A stretch of 64,000 nucleotides of DNA, taken from contig DATATI010000079.1 of the NCBI GenBank assembly GCA_036268875.1, forward strand, positions 124,001 through 188,000, in the 5' to 3' direction. Shown here one piece after another: positions 51,880 to 62,200 of this stretch (positions are counted from its first letter, which is position 1; each line of letters begins with the position of its first letter). The notes under the pieces were generated by a model that saw nothing but the letters and a program-made list of their open reading frames with translations, made no database searches and had not been told where the DNA came from. Made by a program: the position numbers and the translations under genes. The DNA comes from Polyangia bacterium. Lineage in GTDB: Bacteria > Myxococcota_A > Polyangia > Fen-1088.

Positions 51880-53619
51880 TTACAACTTGGTCGCCTGATC
51901 CGCAGCCGCCGTGTGGGCCCGGTTTTGCGCCGCCGACCGCAGCTCGTGGCCAGTCGGGCCAACGCCCAGCTTGGCGCGCGCCGACTGGCCGTGTCCGGCG
52001 CCGAGCACATCGCGCAGGTAGGCGGCGTACTGAAACGTGTCCGAGTGGTGTTCGTTGTGACAGCCAAGGCAAGTGGTCTCGGGCGTGTCACGGTGAACGC
52101 TGCTCGGTTCTTCCAGCCCTTTTTCGGCGACGTGGATCGATCCTGGGCCGTGGCAAGTTTCGCACTGCACGTCGGAGAGGCCCTTGCTGTGACCCAGGCT
52201 GGTGCCGCCGACCTGGCCGTAACCGGTGACGTGGCAGGCGACGCATTTGTAATCGGCTTGTTTGCCGGCGGCCACCAGCGTCTGCCAGGCTTCGGCGTGA
52301 ACGGTGGTCTTCCAGAAAGCAGCAGCCGACTTGTGGCAGGTCACGCACTTGTTCATGCCGACGTAGAAGGCTCGCCCCGGTTCGGGCGGCGGTGGCGGCA
52401 GGGCATGCTTGAGGTTGACGGCGGCGATCTTGGCGTCGAGGCGCTTCATCGCCGCGCCCATCATTCCGTCCCGGCCGAGCTCGCGGTTCAAGGCGATCAA
52501 GCGATTGGTGAAATAGTTGCCCGTCGACGGCGGGGTAAAAGGCAGGGCCAACCGCGCGCGTTCGGCGGCCATTTCGCCGCGCTGGGCGCGCCTGCTGGCC
52601 ACGAACGCGGTGTCGCCGCTGCTGCCTGACCAGCGCGCCAGATCGTCGTCCAGCCGTTTGATCGCGGCATCCAGCTCGGCCATGCGCGCCTGGTTGGCTT
52701 CGGCGCCGCCGGCGTCGACCAGCGCGCCGCCGCCATGGCGTAAGACCAGATCGATCCGCCCCACGCGCTGCAGCTCGTCCGCCGGCGAGACCAAGAAGGC
52801 CGCGCCGACTTTTTCCGCCCGGGTCGAGCCTTTGCCCACTTGCCGCCCCGCCACCACAAAATCAGCGCCGGCGTCGCGGGCCACCCGTCGGGCGATCGAT
52901 CGATCGACCGGCGCCAGCACCACGACAATCTCCGCGCCTTCGCGGCGCAGGCGCTCGACGTCGCGGCTGGCGGCCTTGGTCGGTTCTTCGCCGGCCACGC
53001 CCAGGGTCGACGCCAGCGCCGGATCGGCCACGCCGACCAGCCCGATCTTGACGCCCCCGACGGTCTCGATGCGCGCCGGTTCGATCACCGCGGCGCCGCC
53101 CAGATTCGAGGCCAGCCGTTTCGGCTGCACCAGTCCCAGGCCGCCAATCAGGTCAGTTTCGCCGAGGCCCGCGCCGCGCAGCCCGAGGTTGGTCAGTTCA
53201 GTGGCGAGAAACTTGGCCCGCAGATCGTCCGCCGGACGTTCTTTCGGCGACACGCCACCCTCGCCGTACAGCAAGCCGCCCGCGTCCACCAGCAGCGTGG
53301 CTGCGCCTTGCTCGCGCGCCGAGCGCACCAGCGCCGCGTAGCGCGCGATGTCGCCCAGCGGATCGCTGGTGCAGCCGCACGGCTCCAGGGTGCCGTGCAC
53401 CTCGGCCGTGTAAAAGATGCTGACCCGGCGTTCGCCGGCGCCGGTCGCCGATCTTTCTACCGCGGCGGCGACGGCGGCTGGAGCACGCAGACCGACGCCC
53501 GGCAGGCCGGCGAGGGCGATCGTCGCCAGGCTGACCGCCAGACTTCCCCACAACACCGCTCGTGCGCTCGGCAAAGCGCCCTCACTATGCAACCATTGCC
53601 GCCGCCAGCCAATTGCCAT
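51880..53619 (-). CDS. Metallophosphoesterase-like domain fused to tetraheme cytochrome c
   Basis: A 579-residue exported protein. A signal segment (about 19-45) precedes a 5'-nucleotidase/UshA-like domain (about 66-300): SIFYTAEVHGTLEPCGC aligns with the first metal block, but the usual Asp-x-His reads AEVH, DAGGLLYG replaces the Asp-Leu-Phe form, and GLGETDL stands where GNHE is expected. Metal ligands are thus worn. A helical linker (310-415) is followed by four CxxCH heme sites: CVTCH (426-430), CVACH (460-464), CETCH (487-491) and CLGCH (518-522), with His-rich surroundings (CHNEHHSD). It probably carries electrons in the periplasm or at the surface; an enzymatic phosphoesterase role is doubtful. 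The start is the ATG at 53619. Confidence 0.85.
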   Translation of the reverse strand: MAIGWRRQWLHSEGALPSARAVLWGSLAVSLATIALAGLPGVGLRAPAAVAAAVERSATGAGERRVSIFYTAEVHGTLEPCGCTSDPLGDIARYAALVRSAREQGAATLLVDAGGLLYGEGGVSPKERPADDLRAKFLATELTNLGLRGAGLGETDLIGGLGLVQPKRLASNLGGAAVIEPARIETVGGVKIGLVGVADPALASTLGVAGEEPTKAASRDVERLRREGAEIVVVLAPVDRSIARRVARDAGADFVVAGRQVGKGSTRAEKVGAAFLVSPADELQRVGRIDLVLRHGGGALVDAGGAEANQARMAELDAAIKRLDDDLARWSGSSGDTAFVASRRAQRGEMAAERARLALPFTPPSTGNYFTNRLIALNRELGRDGMMGAAMKRLDAKIAAVNLKHALPPPPPEPGRAFYVGMNKCVTCHKSAAAFWKTTVHAEAWQTLVAAGKQADYKCVACHVTGYGQVGGTSLGHSKGLSDVQCETCHGPGSIHVAEKGLEEPSSVHRDTPETTCLGCHNEHHSDTFQYAAYLRDVLGAGHGQSARAKLGVGPTGHELRSAAQNRAHTAAADQATKL

Positions 53620-53696
53620 CACGGCAACAGTGTTGGACCTTGACAGCGTCCGTTGCGGCCGATAGCCTCCCGTCCTCGATTTCGAAGGAAGACCTG

Positions 53697-53975
53697 ATGT
53701 CCGTTATCATTCGACTCACGCGCGCCGGAAGCAAAAAAGTTCCCTTTTACCGGGTGGTCGCTGCTGACAAGCGCAGCCCCCGCGATGGCCGCTTCATCGA
53801 ACAGCTGGGCGTCTACGACCCGCTGCGGGTGCCGGTCGAGTTCCGTGTCGATCAGCCGCGGCTGGATCACTGGCTGAAGGTGGGCGCGCTGCCCAGTCAG
53901 ACGGTGGGCGAGCTGATTCGCGAGATGCGCAAGGCTGCGCCGCCCGCCGAATCGGCGGCCAAGTCGGGCAGCTAA
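53697..53975 (+). CDS. rpsP: 30S ribosomal protein bS16
   Basis: A 92-residue bS16 starting at the ATG at 53697 with a GAAGGA site about eight bases upstream. The core (IRLTRAGSKKVPFYRVVAAD, RSPRDGRFIEQLGVYDP) is canonical. It opens the rpsP-khpA-rimM-trmD-rplS-yraN operon on this strand. The signal recognition GTPase gene ffh often precedes rpsP, but here it does not. Confidence 0.97.
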   Translation: MSVIIRLTRAGSKKVPFYRVVAADKRSPRDGRFIEQLGVYDPLRVPVEFRVDQPRLDHWLKVGALPSQTVGELIREMRKAAPPAESAAKSGS

Positions 53976-54004
53976 CGTCGCCTCGCGGTCCGTCGCCAAA
54001 CAGC

Positions 54005-54307
54005 GTGACCATGACTGACAACCCTCCCAGAGCCTCCGAACGGCAGCAGGACGCGCCGTCGGGCGCCGAGCCGTCGCTGCGCGAATTGGTCGACTATCTG
54101 GCCCGCGGTCTGGTTGATCGGCCGGAAGAGGTCGAGGTGGAAGAGATCGAAGAGGCCGACGCCCTGGTCTTCGAGCTGAAAGTGGCCGAAGAAGATCTGG
54201 GCAAGGTGATCGGCAAGCAGGGTCGCACCGCGAAGGCGCTGCGGACCATTCTTTCGGCGGCGTCGGCCAAGCTGCGCCGCCGGGTCATCCTCGAGATTCT
54301 CGAGTAA
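54005..54307 (+). CDS. khpA: KH-domain RNA-binding protein KhpA
   Basis: A 100-residue protein; GTG at 54005 or ATG at 54011 could start it. The first 22 residues are variable. The KH domain (about 23-100) begins SLRELVDYLARGLVDRPEEV and carries the GxxG loop in LGKVIGKQGRTAKALRTIL. KhpA usually acts with KhpB in mRNA and cell-envelope control. The place between rpsP and rimM is typical of many lineages. Confidence 0.94.
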   Translation: MTMTDNPPRASERQQDAPSGAEPSLRELVDYLARGLVDRPEEVEVEEIEEADALVFELKVAEEDLGKVIGKQGRTAKALRTILSAASAKLRRRVILEILE

Positions 54308-54321
54308 CGGCGAGGCCGCGG

Positions 54322-54858
54322 TTGTACGACCCGGACACGCTGGCCATCGGCGTGCTGGGCAAGCCGCACGGCCTGCGCGGCGAGATCGTCCTGCGGCAGT
54401 ACAACAGCGTCGGACGGGTGCGATCGCAGCTACCCACCGACGGCGACGCGGTGGAACTGGTGCGCGACGGGCAGACGATGCGAAAGCGCCTGCGTTCCTG
54501 CCGCCCGCTGGGCGAGACCTTGGTGCTGGCCTTCGAAGGGGCCGATTCACCCGATGCCGTCCGGGTCTTCACTCACTGGGAGGTACGGGTGGCGCGCCGG
54601 GCGTTGCCGGCCCTGGCGCCCGGCGAATATTTTGTCGAGGACGTGGTCGGCTGCGACGTGCTGAACGCCGACGGACAGCGACTGGGCCAGGCCACCGGAA
54701 CGTTCTGGAACGGCGCCCACGACGTGATGACGGTTTCTTTGGCCGAAAAGAAAGGCGCCGCCGAGATGCTGATTCCCATGGTGCCGGCGGTGATGCTGGC
54801 GGTGGACGCTGGCGCGCGGGTGGTGCGCGTCGCCTGGGAGGCGGGCGACGATGAGTGA
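54322..54858 (+). CDS. rimM: Ribosome maturation factor RimM
   Basis: A 178-residue protein that helps 30S maturation with bS19. The N-terminal beta-barrel begins LAIGVLGKPHGLRGEIVLR and has ALPALAPGEYFVEDVVGCDV; a PRC-barrel domain (about 95-175) follows, ending EMLIPMVPAVMLAVD. The start is TTG at 54322, 12 bases after the khpA stop. The end overlaps the trmD start by eight bases. Confidence 0.93.
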   Translation: MYDPDTLAIGVLGKPHGLRGEIVLRQYNSVGRVRSQLPTDGDAVELVRDGQTMRKRLRSCRPLGETLVLAFEGADSPDAVRVFTHWEVRVARRALPALAPGEYFVEDVVGCDVLNADGQRLGQATGTFWNGAHDVMTVSLAEKKGAAEMLIPMVPAVMLAVDAGARVVRVAWEAGDDE

Positions 54859-55657
54859 CGCTGACGCCGCTCCTCTGGTCACGTTCGAGCTGGTCACGCT
54901 TTTCCCCGAGGTTTTCGCGGGAATCTTGGCGACGTCGCTGCTCGGCAAGGCGATCGGCGCCGGCGTGCTGGCGGTGCACGCGACCAACCCACGCGACTTC
55001 GGCAAGGGGCGGCACCGCTCGGTCGACGACACACCATACGGCGGTGGGCCCGGGATGATCCTGGGCGTCGAGCCGGTGGCGGCGGCCCTGCAAGCGATCA
55101 CCGAGGCGCGCGGATCCTCCCACCGCGTGCTGCTGTCGCCGCAAGGCGCGCTCTTCGACCAGCGACGGGCCGAGGCGCTGTCACGTCTGTCGCGTGTCAC
55201 GCTGATCTGCGGTCGCTATGAAGGCTTCGACGAACGTGTGGGCCAGGCGCTGTGCGACGAACAGCTGAGCATCGGGGACTATGTGCTGGCGGGCGGCGAA
55301 CTGGCGGCGGCGGTGATCGTCGAAGCGGTGGCGCGCCTGGTGCCTGGGGTTCTGGGCTGCGGGATGTCCGCCTGCGACGAATCGTTCTCGCGCGGGAGGC
55401 TGGAATACCCACAGTGGACCCGGCCCGAGGTCTGGCAAGGTCTGGCCGTGCCACCGGTCATGCTGTCTGGCGACCACCAAGCTATCGCCCGTTTTCGTCT
55501 GCGCGAGGCGGCCCGCCGGACCCGCGAACGCCGCCCCGATTTGCTGGCCGCGTGGCCTTTGACCCCCGAAGAAAAGCGGGCTCTCGGCCAAGAAGAGCCG
55601 ACTGGACCTGGGCGCGAAGAAGGCCAAAGCGGCGCCAAAGGCCGTCCTGGGCCTTGA
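54851..55657 (+). CDS. trmD: tRNA (guanine-N1)-methyltransferase
   Basis: A 268-residue SPOUT enzyme that methylates G37 of tRNAs read by CNN/GG codons. It has FELVTLFPEVF, the substrate loop DDTPYGGGPGMIL, the knotted SAM site (VTLICGRYEGFDERV, LSIGDYVLAGGELAA), and EYPQWTRPEVWQG. The last 40 residues are charged (KRALGQEEPTGPGREEGQSG) and look like a lineage-specific tail. The start overlaps rimM. Confidence 0.96.
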   Translation: MSDADAAPLVTFELVTLFPEVFAGILATSLLGKAIGAGVLAVHATNPRDFGKGRHRSVDDTPYGGGPGMILGVEPVAAALQAITEARGSSHRVLLSPQGALFDQRRAEALSRLSRVTLICGRYEGFDERVGQALCDEQLSIGDYVLAGGELAAAVIVEAVARLVPGVLGCGMSACDESFSRGRLEYPQWTRPEVWQGLAVPPVMLSGDHQAIARFRLREAARRTRERRPDLLAAWPLTPEEKRALGQEEPTGPGREEGQSGAKGRPGP

Positions 55658-55693
55658 CTACCGGGTCAGGGCCGACTAGGAATAACCCCCCTT

Positions 55694-56107
55694 ATGAGCC
55701 AGCACCCTCTGATCAAAGAGATCGAGACCAGCTTCAGCCGCACGGATATCCCGCACTTTCGTTCCGGGGACAGCGTCCGCGTGCACACCCTCATCAAAGA
55801 GGGCGACAAGGAGCGCGTGCAGATCTTCGAGGGCGTGGTCATCGGCCAGCATCGCGGCGGCTCGCGGGCGTCGTTCACGGTCCGCAAGATCTCGTACGGC
55901 GTGGGCGTCGAGCGTATTTTCCCGGTGCACACCTCGCGCATCGAGCGCATCGAGATCGTGCAGAAAGGCCACGTTCGTCGGGCTCGGCTCAATTACCTGC
56001 GCGAGCTGCAGGGTCGCGCCGCCCGCATCAAGAGCGAGAAGACCACGCAGGACAACGAAGTCGCCGCGCCGGCCGCTGCTGTTCCGCCGGTCGCGCCCCA
56101 AGGCTAG
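55694..56107 (+). CDS. rplS: 50S ribosomal protein bL19
   Basis: A 137-residue bL19, which sits at the 30S-50S interface. Core: [56 protein letters not shown], and [20 protein letters not shown]. The end has an Ala/Pro tail ([15 protein letters not shown]) that is longer than in E. coli. It starts 36 bases after trmD. Confidence 0.97.
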   Translation: MSQHPLIKEIETSFSRTDIPHFRSGDSVRVHTLIKEGDKERVQIFEGVVIGQHRGGSRASFTVRKISYGVGVERIFPVHTSRIERIEIVQKGHVRRARLNYLRELQGRAARIKSEKTTQDNEVAAPAAAVPPVAPQG

Positions 56108-56126
56108 TTCGGCGGAGAGGCCGGTC

Positions 56127-56516
56127 GTGTCCACCGGTCGTCTGGCCGGGCGTCCCGGGACCGGACGTCACGCCGAGGAGCTGGCGATAGCCCTGCTGGA
56201 ACGGGCCGGCCTGCGCATCGTTGCGCGTAACTGGCGCCGGCCGGAGGGTGAGCTCGACCTGGTGGCCGACGACGCAGGCACCTGCGTCTTCGTCGAGGTC
56301 CGCTCGCGCACCGGCGACGATCACGGCCATCCGCTGGATTCGATCACCGCCCGCAAACGCGCCCAGGTGATTCGCGCCGCCCGCTTGTTTCTCGAGGCTG
56401 AACCAATCGCCGCCGTTGGGTTCCGCTTCGACGTTGTCGCGGTGACGTTTCCCGAGGGCAGCGGCGACCCAGAGGTCGTCCACCTGCCAAACGCCTTCGA
56501 CCTCAGCGGTGTTTAG
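56127..56516 (+). CDS. yraN: YraN-family (UPF0102) putative nuclease-fold protein
   Basis: A 129-residue protein with GTG start 19 bases after rplS. It has the YraN pattern: RHAEELAIALLERAGLRIVA, RNWRRPEGELDLVADDAGT, then VFVEVRSRTGDDHGHPLDSI, which together give the GELDLV/VEVR acidic site of the PD-(D/E)XK fold. Function in the cell is not settled. It closes the operon and runs towards the lipoprotein gene at 56553-57035, with 36 bases between the stops. Confidence 0.93.
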   Translation: MSTGRLAGRPGTGRHAEELAIALLERAGLRIVARNWRRPEGELDLVADDAGTCVFVEVRSRTGDDHGHPLDSITARKRAQVIRAARLFLEAEPIAAVGFRFDVVAVTFPEGSGDPEVVHLPNAFDLSGV

Positions 56517-56552
56517 CCGCTCCTGAGCTTGGTGGGCCCACGCCTCCTGCGC

Positions 56553-57035
56553 TCAGTGGACGTTCTTGCAGGTACTGCCGGAGCCGGATTTGCACGAAGC
56601 TGGCTCGTCGAGCTGGCCACTCGGTGTGTCGATGAAGTCCCGGCAGATGCAAACTTTTTGGCAGCAAAAGTCGCCGACCTCGGTGGCCACGCCGCAGACG
56701 AAGCCGCTCTTGCAGCGCTTGTCGTCGGCGGCGCTGGAGCGCAGCTCGCCGTCGCTGCAGTCGTCGTCCGTCGAGCACTCGGCGGTGCAGTAAGGGCTGT
56801 CGTCGGTGGTCTTCATCGCCGCCGGCAGGACGCAGATGCGGCTAGGACAGGCGAGCACCTCGCCCGAGATGGTGGCGTTGGTCCCCGCGCTGCTGGAGCC
56901 ACCGTCATCGGGCACCCCCAGGTTGCACGGTCGACCGAGGTGCTTGTTCTCGCAGCCGAATAGGCTCATCGCCAGAAGCGCGAAAGCAACAGGAGAGCAC
57001 GAAATAGACATGGCACGGCGCAGCGAGAACCTCAT
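56553..57035 (-). CDS. Cys-rich lipoprotein
   Basis: A 160-residue protein of unknown function. The start ATG at 57035 has a GGAGGAG site. The signal peptide ends LAMSLFGC, lipid-modified Cys28 followed by ENKHLGRPCNLG. About 17 further Cys are spread along the chain in pairs (CTAECSTDDDCSDG, CKSGFVCG, DFCCQKVCICRDF). The CTAECSTDDDC form matches the disulfide modules seen in many Myxococcota surface lipoproteins. It is convergent with yraN. Confidence 0.85.
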   Translation of the reverse strand: MRFSLRRAMSISCSPVAFALLAMSLFGCENKHLGRPCNLGVPDDGGSSSAGTNATISGEVLACPSRICVLPAAMKTTDDSPYCTAECSTDDDCSDGELRSSAADDKRCKSGFVCGVATEVGDFCCQKVCICRDFIDTPSGQLDEPASCKSGSGSTCKNVH

Positions 57036-57286
57036 GGGGACTCCTCCGGTCCGGGGAAAAGCGCTGACTGGGGAACCAGAAAGTTTGACGTCACTTTTGA
57101 TCGGGGGGGCGGGGCGCGCTCGTCACCGGCTGCGGGGCCGACGGAGGGCGGCGCCATGTTACCCACCACTCCACACCTGTCAAGCGCAGAGTGGCCGGCA
57201 GACACGCGACACGGATCAGTTTCATTGCTGGTTTATTTACTGGATTTACCGCATCTTGAGATGCCAAACCCCATCAAATGACCCAC

Positions 57287-57315
57287 TTGACATGGCAGAT
57301 CTCGTTTCATAGCAT
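57287..57315 (+). promoter_or_regulatory. Sigma-70-type promoter before the TPR cluster
   Basis: A perfect -35 box TTGACA (57287-57292), a 17-base spacer and TAGCAT (57310-57315, four of six matches to TATAAT) lie in the 396-base gap between the divergent lipoprotein gene and the first TPR gene. Transcription would start near 57322, leaving a leader of about 110 bases. The region around it (57220-57320) is A/T-rich for this genome. The rest of the gap shows no gene. Confidence 0.6.
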
Positions 57316-57431
57316 GGCTCGGTTTTAGGGTGAGCCGTTACACGTCATCACACGCCACTGTCAGGCCCTGTGGTTAACGCGATTGCCGCCCAGGCCCCCA
57401 CAACCCCCGGGAACACCAGCGAGGATTGCAG

Positions 57432-59117
57432 ATGAGCGGAATGCGCGCAGTGGGCATCGTCACGATTGGTTCGCTGTTGCTCGCCTCGTCGGCAGCTGTT
57501 GCACAGAAAAAGAAGAAAAAGGCGGATTTTCAGCCTGACTCCACCGCTGTCGGCGACCAGCCGTCAAAGGTCCTCGAACGCGCGTTCAAACTCTATGACG
57601 GCGACGATTTCACGCAGGCGTCGATCGAGTTGAACAAGGTCATCGAAAACGAGACCGGCGACACAGAAGGCAACAAGCAGAAGGCCGAGTTCTGGATGGG
57701 CAAGGCCTTGTACAACATGAAGTATTACTCGGCCTCTCTGTCGTACTTCGACCGGGTGGTGCAAAAGGGGCCGTCGCACGCCTATTACAACGCCACCTTG
57801 AAGTGGCTGGCTTCGTTGTCGCGGCAGTTGCCGGACTCCACCGGTATTCTGGAAAAGATCGGAAAATACAACCGCGCCGAGCTGGACCAACCGGCGCTGG
57901 AAAAGGTCAAGGACGAACTTTACTTCCTGCTTGGCAAGTACAACTACCAGAAGGGCAGCTTAAAAGAAGCGGTGTCCTTGTTCAGCGCGGTCCCCCCCAC
58001 CAGTGAGTTCTACGTTCAGGCCAAGCTGTTCGAAGGCGCCACCTACGTGCGTGAGTTGCAGGGCAAGCCGGCTGTCGAGGCGTTCAAAGAGGTTCTTCGC
58101 GTCTCGACCGACAGCTCCGACCCGAAGATCAAGACGTTCGAAGATCTGGCCAACCTGTCGCTGGCGCGAACGTTCTACTCGACCGGCCAGTTCGACCTGG
58201 CGGTGAAGTACTTCGACCGCGTGTCGCAAGATTCGTACGACTGGCCGAACAGCTTGTTCGAGTCGTCTTGGGCCAACTTCATGCTCAAACAGAAGGGTTA
58301 TCCCAAAGCGCTGGGCAACATCCACACCCTCCAGGCGCCGTATTTCGAGAACTTCATCAAGCCCGAATCAATCGCCGAGGCGCTGTCAGTCAAAGCGACG
58401 ATCTATTTCTACAACTGCCTTTACGACCGCGCCGGCGAGGCGATCAGAGAGTTCAACGCCGTCTACCCGCAGCTTTTTCAGGACCTGAAAAAGCTGGTCA
58501 CGTCGACCACCGACAACACCGCCATGTTCGAGCTGGCCACCAAGATCCGCGCCGGCAAATCTGGCCTGCCCGATGCCACCGAGCGCGCGGCGCGCGGCGA
58601 TCTCGGCGACCTCAGCCTGGCCAAGCGGTTCCAATATGTGGACGAGCTGGACCGCGAGCTCAAGCAGCATGACCGGGCCGAAGCGGATTGGAAGTCGACC
58701 AACATCGCCCAGGCGGTTTTCGCCGACGTGACGCTGCAGCGGTCGCTGGCGGTGAACGAGGCAGGCGATCTGGCCCGTCGTCGGTTGATCCGTCTGACCC
58801 AGGAGCTGGCCCAGTTGATCAAGCGCGTCATCAAGATCGAGTACGAAATCCTGCAGGGCCAGCGCGGCAGTCTGGAGCAGGAAGTGATTCAGGAGCAGCA
58901 GATCCTCAAGAACGGCCCGCAGCGCCGCGCCGAAGAAATTCGCGTCGACGATGAGCACGACATCTGGCCGTTCACCGGGGAGTACTGGCGCGACGAGCTC
59001 GGCTATTACCGGGTGCGGGTGTCCAATCGCTGCGAGCGCAGCGCGCCGGAAGGCGCCCCCACCACTGCCGATCCGTCCATGTCAAACGCCGGGGGCGAAG
59101 CTGCTCCCAAGCCGTAG
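57432..59117 (+). CDS. Exported TPR protein, first gene of a Glt-like cluster
   Basis: A 561-residue protein. The ATG at 57432 has GAGGA seven bases upstream; TTG at 57426 and ATG at 57441 are alternatives. The signal peptide (about 1-23) ends SSAAVAQ and is followed by KKKKKA. The rest is helical repeats of TPR type: VLERAFKLYDGDDFTQASIE, AEFWMGKALYNMKYYSASL, ELYFLLGKYNYQKGSLKEA, SLARTFYSTGQFDLAVKYF. The C-terminal part (about 440-520) is a long helix, and the last 35 residues are polar. A periplasmic scaffold is likely. It precedes the 1,178-residue TPR gene by 138 bases and is probably cotranscribed. Confidence 0.8.
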   Translation: MSGMRAVGIVTIGSLLLASSAAVAQKKKKKADFQPDSTAVGDQPSKVLERAFKLYDGDDFTQASIELNKVIENETGDTEGNKQKAEFWMGKALYNMKYYSASLSYFDRVVQKGPSHAYYNATLKWLASLSRQLPDSTGILEKIGKYNRAELDQPALEKVKDELYFLLGKYNYQKGSLKEAVSLFSAVPPTSEFYVQAKLFEGATYVRELQGKPAVEAFKEVLRVSTDSSDPKIKTFEDLANLSLARTFYSTGQFDLAVKYFDRVSQDSYDWPNSLFESSWANFMLKQKGYPKALGNIHTLQAPYFENFIKPESIAEALSVKATIYFYNCLYDRAGEAIREFNAVYPQLFQDLKKLVTSTTDNTAMFELATKIRAGKSGLPDATERAARGDLGDLSLAKRFQYVDELDRELKQHDRAEADWKSTNIAQAVFADVTLQRSLAVNEAGDLARRRLIRLTQELAQLIKRVIKIEYEILQGQRGSLEQEVIQEQQILKNGPQRRAEEIRVDDEHDIWPFTGEYWRDELGYYRVRVSNRCERSAPEGAPTTADPSMSNAGGEAAPKP

Positions 59118-59255
59118 TTGATGGATTTCCCTGGCCGTGGATGTAAAAAGAAAGAGGCGACTTTTTTTGCGCGCGTTTCCCGCGCGGTCTCTCTTAAAGG
59201 TGGATGGCGGCGCGCCCCCGTGCGCCGTTCCGAACGTGTCAACAGCGGAGCCAAC

Positions 59256-62200
59256 ATGACCATTGTGCAAGTGGGTTTCTCTAGCAAACTGGTGCGCGCG
59301 CTGGTGACGGCGCTGGCCTTGGCCGGTCCCGGCACCGCGTTGGCGGCGGACGCCCCCCCGCCGAAGGCGCGCTATCAGAAGCAGGAGAAAGAAGTTCAGG
59401 CGACGCAGACCAACCTGACCAAGCCGCAGGCGCCGCCGCCCGAGAAGAAAGAGACGGGCCCGACCATCACGGTCGATCAGTTCGTCCAGGGCAAGCAGAA
59501 GCAGATCGACAAGCTGGTCGATCTGCAGATCGAAAAGATGCGGCGGCTCATCAATGTCACCCAGGACGACGATCCGCAGAAGGCCGACTTCTGGTTCCGT
59601 CTGGCCGAGCTTTACGCCGACAAAGAGCACTATTTCAATTATCAAGCGCGCTCGCTGGACCAGAAGATCTTCGACGCGCCGCCGGCGCAGAAGACGACGC
59701 TGACGAACCAGCAAAAGCAGTACGAGTCACAAGAGCAGAAGTGGCTCCTCGACGCGGTGAAGAGCTACATCGCCGCCACCCGCTATCGCAAGTACGAGCG
59801 CATGGACGAGGTACTCTTCAAGCTGGCGTACCTTCTGACGTCGGTGAAGAAGGAAGACCAGGCGCGCGAGTTCTTTCACCGCCTGATCAAGGACTACCCG
59901 AACTCGAAGTACATCCCCGACGCCTATCTGTCGTTCGCCGAGTTCTATTTCAACAAGGGCGAGATGGACTCGGCGATGAAGTTTTACGAGAAGGTCGAGC
60001 AGTTCCCCAAGTCCAGCGTCTATCCCTACGCGGTCTACAAGAAGGGGTGGTGCTACGTGAATCTGGGCGACCACAAGACGGCGCTGGAGACGTTCGTCTC
60101 GGTGGTGCGGATGACCCAAGATCCAAAAAGCAACATCAACGCCCAGCAGAAGTCGGCGCTGGCCAAAGAGGCCAAGAAGGACATCGTCAAGTCGTACTCG
60201 CACGTCGGCGGTCCCGACAAGGCGTGGGAGTTCTTCCAGCGCACCGGCGGCGACTTCGCCCCAAAGATGATGGAGGCTCTGGCCGAGATTTACTGGGAAC
60301 AGGGCAAGTTCGGCGATTCGACGCGCGTGTACCGCAAGGTGATCTCCATGAATATGGATTCACCGCGCATCTGCGAGTGGCAGAACAAGATCGTGCGCAA
60401 CACCCTGTCACAGGGTTCGAAGCGCGATCAGGTACAAGAGCTGCAGCGCCTGGGCGCGGTCTATGACCGTGTTCATGAAATGAAGGGCGTGAAGAAAGAC
60501 CAGCTGGAAGAATGCAAGGTCGCCTTCCACGACACCACGAAAGAGCTGGCGCTGATCTGGCACAAGGAAGCGCAGAAGACGAAGAACCAGGACACATATG
60601 CCCTGACCAAGTTCGTCTACAAAGAGTTCCTGGACCACTTCACCGACGATAAGGACGCTTACGATATGTCCTTCTACTACGGCGAGCTTTTGTGGACCCT
60701 GGAACAGTGGAAGGACGCCGCCGAGCAGTACACCAAGGTCGTCAAGATGAATACCAAGGGCAAGTACGTGAAGGATGCGGCCTATGCCGCCGTGCTGGCC
60801 TGGAAGAACGCGCTGAACGTCGACGACCACGAACAGCGTGAGGCGGTCGAACAGGACCGCGGCAAGTTCAAGGACAAGCACAAGTTCGATCCGATGCCGA
60901 TCCCCGAATACCAGAAGAAGATGATCGCCGCCTTCGACACGTACATTCAGTACGTGCCGGACGCGCCCGAGCTGGTGACCATCAAGTATCGCAAGGCGCG
61001 CATCTACTATGAGTACAACCACTTCGACGAGGCGGCGCCGCTGTTCGGCGACATCGTCGAAAAGCACCCCAAGCACGAACTGGCGATCTACTCGGCGAAC
61101 CTTTGGCTCGATTGTTTGAATGCGCAGGGCAAGACCAAGGAAGTCGTCGCGTTGGTCGATAAGTTCCTCGAGATGCCGGACCTGATGAAGGATCCGGAGT
61201 TCGGCAAGCAAATGGTCTCGCTGAAGAGCGACACCTATGACATGGAAGGCCACGAGTACGAGAAGCTGCACAACTTCAAAGAGTGTGGGCGCTCGATGCT
61301 GGCGTCGGCCGATGCGTTGCCGGAACACCCGAAGCATGCCGAGCGGTTGTGGAACGCCGGGCAGTGCTTCCAGAACGCACACCTGGTCGGTCAGGCGCTG
61401 AAGGCGCGCCAAGAGTTGATCAAGGCCCACCCGAAGGATCCGCTGGCCCAACGGGCGCTGTTCCGCGTGGCCGCCGGCTATCACCAGCTGGCCTACTACA
61501 CCAAGGCCGCCGACTATTACGAGGACTTCGCCGCCCGGTTCCCGGGCGAGAAGAAGGCAACCGACGCGCTTGGCAACGCCACCACGTTCCGCATCGGCCT
61601 CGGCGAATCGGACAAGGCAATCGCCGATATGGAATCGTTCGTGAAGTTCTACGGCTCGCGCCAGCCGCAAGACGCAGCCGGCGTCTTCTTCCAGAAGGCC
61701 GACGTCTTCGAGAAGGAAAAGAAGTACGACGAGCTGGCCCGGCACCTGGAGGACTACCTGAAAAAGTGGGGCGCCCAGGGTGGCCCCGATCGCCAGATCC
61801 TGGCCCACTTCCGGCTGGGCGAGCTGGCCTGGAAGTCATCGTGCCCGAAGGCCGCCGAAGACGGCGCTTGCTTGGAGATCAAGCGCGTGGCCGCTACCGG
61901 CCGCCAGAAGGTCATCGCCGACCTCAACAAGAAACTGGGCAAGAAAAAGAAGATCAAAGACAAGCTGCGCACCCAGTGCGGTCCGCCGACCAAGTCGAAG
62001 ATCGTCCTTTTCGATCGCGGCAAGGCCCCGGCGACGAAAGCGCAGGAGCACTTCCAGACCGCGATCAAGATCTGGGCGAAGGGTGAGGCCGCGAAGCGCA
62101 TCACCGGCAAGGACGTCGAGGCGCGGGCTAACTCGGCGGCGTACGCCTCGGCGGGCGCGGCGTTCTATCTGGCCGAGAAGCAATACGAGGACTTCCTGCG

